A stretch of DNA of 64,000 bases from JAVBOW01 sp031549495 (GTDB lineage: Bacteria > Bacteroidota > Bacteroidia > Bacteroidales > Rikenellaceae): NCBI GenBank assembly GCA_031549495.1, contig JAVBPS010000041.1:1-64000 (forward strand). The letters are read 5' to 3'. The translations under genes were made by a program, and so were the position numbers. The stretch's first letter is position 1, and each line of letters begins with the position of its first letter. The notes under the pieces are model-generated. The model worked only from the letters and a program-made list of their open reading frames with translations. It did no database searches and had not been told where the DNA came from. Below, piece by piece: positions 60,960 through 64,000 of this stretch.

Positions 60960-63321
60960 TTTTCGGACGGCCCTGTATGCCGCCGTGCTGTGCCTGTGGC
61001 TTTGCGGTTGCTCGGCCCCGGACTATCTCCGCAACGGCAATGCCGTGACGTTCAGCGCCTGCGGCGAGGATTTCACGGTGGAGGTCATGGCCGACGATGC
61101 GGTGATGGTGCTTTGCAGGCCTTCGGGTACGGAAATCGTGACGCGCCGTTTGCTGGTCGCGGATACCCTGCCGCGCACGGGGCTTTGCCGGGTCCGCTCC
61201 TCGCACGAAGAGCTGGTCGTCTCGACCCGTAAAATCGAGGTCGTCTTTAATAAGACAGGAAACTGTTTTTCCTTCCTCGACCGCGCCACGGGTCGTAAGT
61301 TGCTCTCCGAGCCCGCGCAGGGCGCACGTACGTTCACGCCCCAGCGCGTAGGCTCGGAAGATTGCCTGGGGGTGGTGCAGCGTTTCGAGGCCGTGCCCGG
61401 CGAGGGACTCTACGGCCTGGGGCAATACCAGCAGGGTGCGATGGATTACAGCCGCGACACCGTACGCATGGTGCAGGCCAACATGGATATCGCGAGCCCG
61501 CTGCTCGTCTCCACGGGAGGCTGGGGCCTGTTGTGGGATAACTATTCGGCCACCACGTTCATCGGCGGTGAGGAGCAAATGAGCTTCGACTCCGAGGTCG
61601 CCGACGCGTCGGCCTACTATTTCCTCTCCGGGGGCGATATGGACGGCACGGTGGCCGCCTACCGCCGCCTGACGGGCCGCGTGCCGATGCTGCCGCTTTC
61701 GGCGTTCGGTTTCTGGCAGTCGAAGGAGCGTTATAAATCGTTCGACGAGCTGACCGCCGTGGCCGCGGAGTACCGCCGCCGGGGGGTGCCGCTCGACAAC
61801 ATGGTGCAGGATTGGGAATACTGGGGTCCGAAAGAGCGGTGGAACGCCCTGTGCTTCGACACGACGAATTTCCCCGACGCGGCCGCGCATATCGCCCGCC
61901 TGCACGACAGCCTGAACGTGCGCTACACGATCTCGGTGTGGCCCGGCTTCGGCCCCGAAACGGAGGTCTATGCCGCCCTGGACTCGATCGGGGCGCTTTT
62001 CGACGAATCCACGTGGGCCGGATACAAAATTTTCGACGTCTTCAATCCCGCGGCGCGCGACGTTTTCTGGCGCTACCTGCGCGAAGGACTCTACGACAAA
62101 GGGGTGGACGGCTGGTGGCTCGACGCGACCGAGCCCTCGCTGGGCGAAGGCTTCGCCCAGGCCACCCAGGAGCGCAAACTCAAGCGCGTGGGGCAAACCG
62201 CCTGGGGTGATATCTCGCGCTACCTGAACGTCTACTCGCTGGTCATGTGCCGCGACTTTTATGACCGGCTGCGGGCCGCAGACAGCGTGCGGCGCACGGT
62301 GATCCTCACCCGTTCGGCCTTCGCGGGGCAGCAGGCCTGCGGGACGATCCTCTGGTCGGGCGACGTGTCCGCCTCGTGGCAGGTGATGCGCAACCAGATC
62401 GCGGCCGGGGTCAACCTGAGTATGGCGGGGCACCCGTGGTGGTGTTCCGACATCGGCGGCTTTTCCATCAAGGAACGCGGCGGGCAGTTTCCCGGCGGGC
62501 TCGAAGATGAAGAATATAAGGAGCTTTATACCCGCTGGTTCCAGATGGTGGCGTTCAACCCGATCTTCCGCGCCCACGGCACCGATGTGCCGCGGGAAAT
62601 ATGGCGCTTCGGCGAGCCGGGGACCCCTTATTATGACGCGCAGGTCGAGGCGATACGTTTGCGTTACCGCCTGATTCCGTGGTTCTATTCGCTCGCGTGG
62701 GGCGTTCACTCGCGCGACGAGGCGATGATGCGGGGGCTGGCGATGGATTTCCCGCACGATACCGTTGCCCGGGGCGTGGCCACGCAATATATGATGGGGC
62801 GGCAGATGATGGTCTGCCCCGTGACCGTCCCGCGCCACGCTTCGCACGAGCCGGGGATCACCCCCTCGGACAGCATCGCGGTCTGGCTGCCCGGCGGTGC
62901 GGTCTGGTATGATTTCCACACCGGGGAGCCCCTGGAAGGAGGCCGGTATGCGGTCCGTCCCGCGCCGATCGACCGGATTCCGCTTTTCGTGCGCGGCGGG
63001 TCGATCATCCCGATGGGTGCGGTCAGGCAATATGTTTCGCAGTCCGGTCCCGATGAGTTGGAAATCCGCATCTATGGCGGGGCCGACGCCCGGTTCGAAC
63101 TCTATGAGGACGCCGGCGACGGCTATGGCTACCAACGGGGCGAGTATGCGCTCACGCCCATCCGCTGGGACGATCGCGCACGGCGCCTCACGATCGGGCC
63201 CGCGGGCGGGAAAATGGGTGTGCCGCAGCGCACCGTAAATTTGGTATATTGTACCCCCCGCGGGGAACTGCACGAAAAAACGGCCGTCTGGGCGGGAGAA
63301 AAAATAACCGTAGATCTCTGA
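60940..63321 (+). CDS. GH31 alpha-glucosidase/alpha-xylosidase-type enzyme
   Basis: This 793-residue protein has a lipoprotein signal (LCGC, Cys24). The catalytic barrel contains DNMVQDWEYWG, the nucleophile motif DGWWLDATEPS with Asp395 and the acid/base region ILWSGDVSASW with Asp475; HPWWCSDIGGF is another GH31 hallmark. The N-terminal beta-sandwich (about 30-230) and C-terminal beta domains (about 640-793) complete the usual layout. The WWLDATEP form is seen in alpha-xylosidase and related exo-enzymes, but alpha-glucosidase is equally possible. It overlaps the previous gene by 20 bp and ends 1 bp before the GH2 gene. Confidence 0.88.
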   Translation: MKFSGNNFRTALYAAVLCLWLCGCSAPDYLRNGNAVTFSACGEDFTVEVMADDAVMVLCRPSGTEIVTRRLLVADTLPRTGLCRVRSSHEELVVSTRKIEVVFNKTGNCFSFLDRATGRKLLSEPAQGARTFTPQRVGSEDCLGVVQRFEAVPGEGLYGLGQYQQGAMDYSRDTVRMVQANMDIASPLLVSTGGWGLLWDNYSATTFIGGEEQMSFDSEVADASAYYFLSGGDMDGTVAAYRRLTGRVPMLPLSAFGFWQSKERYKSFDELTAVAAEYRRRGVPLDNMVQDWEYWGPKERWNALCFDTTNFPDAAAHIARLHDSLNVRYTISVWPGFGPETEVYAALDSIGALFDESTWAGYKIFDVFNPAARDVFWRYLREGLYDKGVDGWWLDATEPSLGEGFAQATQERKLKRVGQTAWGDISRYLNVYSLVMCRDFYDRLRAADSVRRTVILTRSAFAGQQACGTILWSGDVSASWQVMRNQIAAGVNLSMAGHPWWCSDIGGFSIKERGGQFPGGLEDEEYKELYTRWFQMVAFNPIFRAHGTDVPREIWRFGEPGTPYYDAQVEAIRLRYRLIPWFYSLAWGVHSRDEAMMRGLAMDFPHDTVARGVATQYMMGRQMMVCPVTVPRHASHEPGITPSDSIAVWLPGGAVWYDFHTGEPLEGGRYAVRPAPIDRIPLFVRGGSIIPMGAVRQYVSQSGPDELEIRIYGGADARFELYEDAGDGYGYQRGEYALTPIRWDDRARRLTIGPAGGKMGVPQRTVNLVYCTPRGELHEKTAVWAGEKITVDL

Positions 63322-63322
63322 T

Positions 63323-64000
63323 ATGAAAAAGTTGATCCTTTTCGCCGCGGCCGCGATGGTCGCGACCGGAGCCTGGGCCTCCGGAAGGCTTTCCTATACG
63401 ATTAACGACGCCTGGCGTTTTACGAAAGGGTCGCCTTTCGAGGCGTTCAAACCCGCGTTCGACGACTCTTCATGGGATGTGGTTTCGATCCCCCACACGT
63501 GGAACGCCGCCGACGCCGACGATCCGACGCCGGGCTACTACCGCGGACCGGCATGGTACCGCCGCACGGTCACCATAGACAAGGCCCTGGAAGGGCGGCG
63601 GGCCGTCCTCTATTTCGAGGGCGCCGACCAGCAGGCCGAGGTGTGGGTCAACGGGGAGTTCATCGGCAAGCACACGGGTGGCTACACGCGCTTCAGTTTC
63701 GATGTGACCGACGCGCTGCGGTTCGGCGAGGGGAACCTCGTGGCCGTGATGCTGACCAACGCCTATGATCCGCATATTCCGCCCCTGTCCGCCGATTTCA
63801 CCTTTTTCGGGGGGATCTACCGCGATGTGAGTCTGCTGTTTACCGCTCCGGTGCACGTCGCCACCGATTATTACGCCTCGTCGGGCGTGTTCGCCACCAC
63901 CCCCGAGGTCACACGGTCGAAAGCTGTGGCGCGGGTGCGCACGCTCGTTTCGAACGATAGTAAAACGGCCGCCGCCGTTACGGTGCGGCAGGTGGTCTGC
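63323..64000 (+). CDS. GH2 beta-glycosidase, 5' part (cut by window edge)
   Basis: The first 226 residues are present and the frame is open to the last base. A signal peptide (about 1-19) precedes the GH2 sugar-binding jelly-roll domain: DAWRFTKGSP, SIPHTWNA, GPAWYRRTVTI, VWVNGEFIGKHTGGYTRFSFDVT and FFGGIYRDV are all characteristic of beta-galactosidase/beta-mannosidase-type GH2 proteins. The start of the Ig-like second domain is visible from about residue 190. The catalytic barrel lies outside the window. It follows the GH31 stop codon by one base and so belongs to the same operon. Confidence 0.9.
   Translation, partial: MKKLILFAAAAMVATGAWASGRLSYTINDAWRFTKGSPFEAFKPAFDDSSWDVVSIPHTWNAADADDPTPGYYRGPAWYRRTVTIDKALEGRRAVLYFEGADQQAEVWVNGEFIGKHTGGYTRFSFDVTDALRFGEGNLVAVMLTNAYDPHIPPLSADFTFFGGIYRDVSLLFTAPVHVATDYYASSGVFATTPEVTRSKAVARVRTLVSNDSKTAAAVTVRQVVC

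Overview
The window is a GC-rich stretch from a Bacteroidota genome, most likely a gut member of the Bacteroidales. Alistipes or another Rikenellaceae would fit the base composition, but nothing here fixes the genus. The evidence is three complete SusC/SusD pairs, many lipoprotein signals of Bacteroidota type (Cys followed by Lys/Asp/Glu), a hybrid two-component sensor fused to an AraC domain, an ECF sigma/FecR/STN-SusC system, promoters of the TTTG/TAnnTTTG type, and many secreted glycan-active enzymes. No tRNA, rRNA, CRISPR or phage genes were seen.

Layout. (1) 192-5237: two tandem DUF5117/DUF5118/DUF4953-type metalloprotease paralogues, the second without any active-site residue. (2) 5295-31193: a large polysaccharide-utilisation locus (PUL A). 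On the minus strand lie a sulfatase, a GH42-like enzyme and a GH-A-like enzyme. A divergent hybrid two-component regulator (10759-14727) follows, then a long plus-strand operon: SusC, SusD, sulfatase, GH36, two more GH-A-like paralogues, esterase, BACON/DUF5689-type lipoprotein, nucleoside-hydrolase-like protein and GH30. (3) 31523-43468: PUL B, run by an ECF sigma factor and a FecR anti-sigma factor. The pair is split across a divergent promoter region and separated by two hydrolases; SusC (with STN domain), SusD and a FISUMP-type lipoprotein follow. (4) 44082-49999: a secreted cyanophycinase-like peptidase, then a Tat-exported Gfo/Idh/MocA oxidoreductase with a giant HEAT plus double DUF1080 protein, a plausible 3-keto-glycoside pathway. 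(5) 50374-64000: PUL C, with a membrane-bound SusR-like regulator, SusC, SusD, a fasciclin lipoprotein, an Ig-like lipoprotein, then after a strong terminator a GH99/GH71-like protein, GH31 and a GH2 cut by the window edge.

The three loci share one design: outer-membrane import by SusC/D, surface lipoproteins that bind or cut glycan, and periplasmic glycosidases, sulfatases and esterases. Each has a different class of regulator. Between the genes lie several repeat families: a terminal-inverted-repeat element of about 0.43-0.47 kb (two complete copies and one partial, each with one end 7-37 bp from a start codon), four copies of a 71-92 bp palindrome, a 122-bp imperfect palindrome, and two other multi-hairpin intergenic segments. 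The most interesting leads are the inactive protease twin, the three GH-A-like paralogues of unassigned family, the oxidoreductase/DUF1080 pair, the split sigma/anti-sigma arrangement, and the TIR element placed against gene starts.
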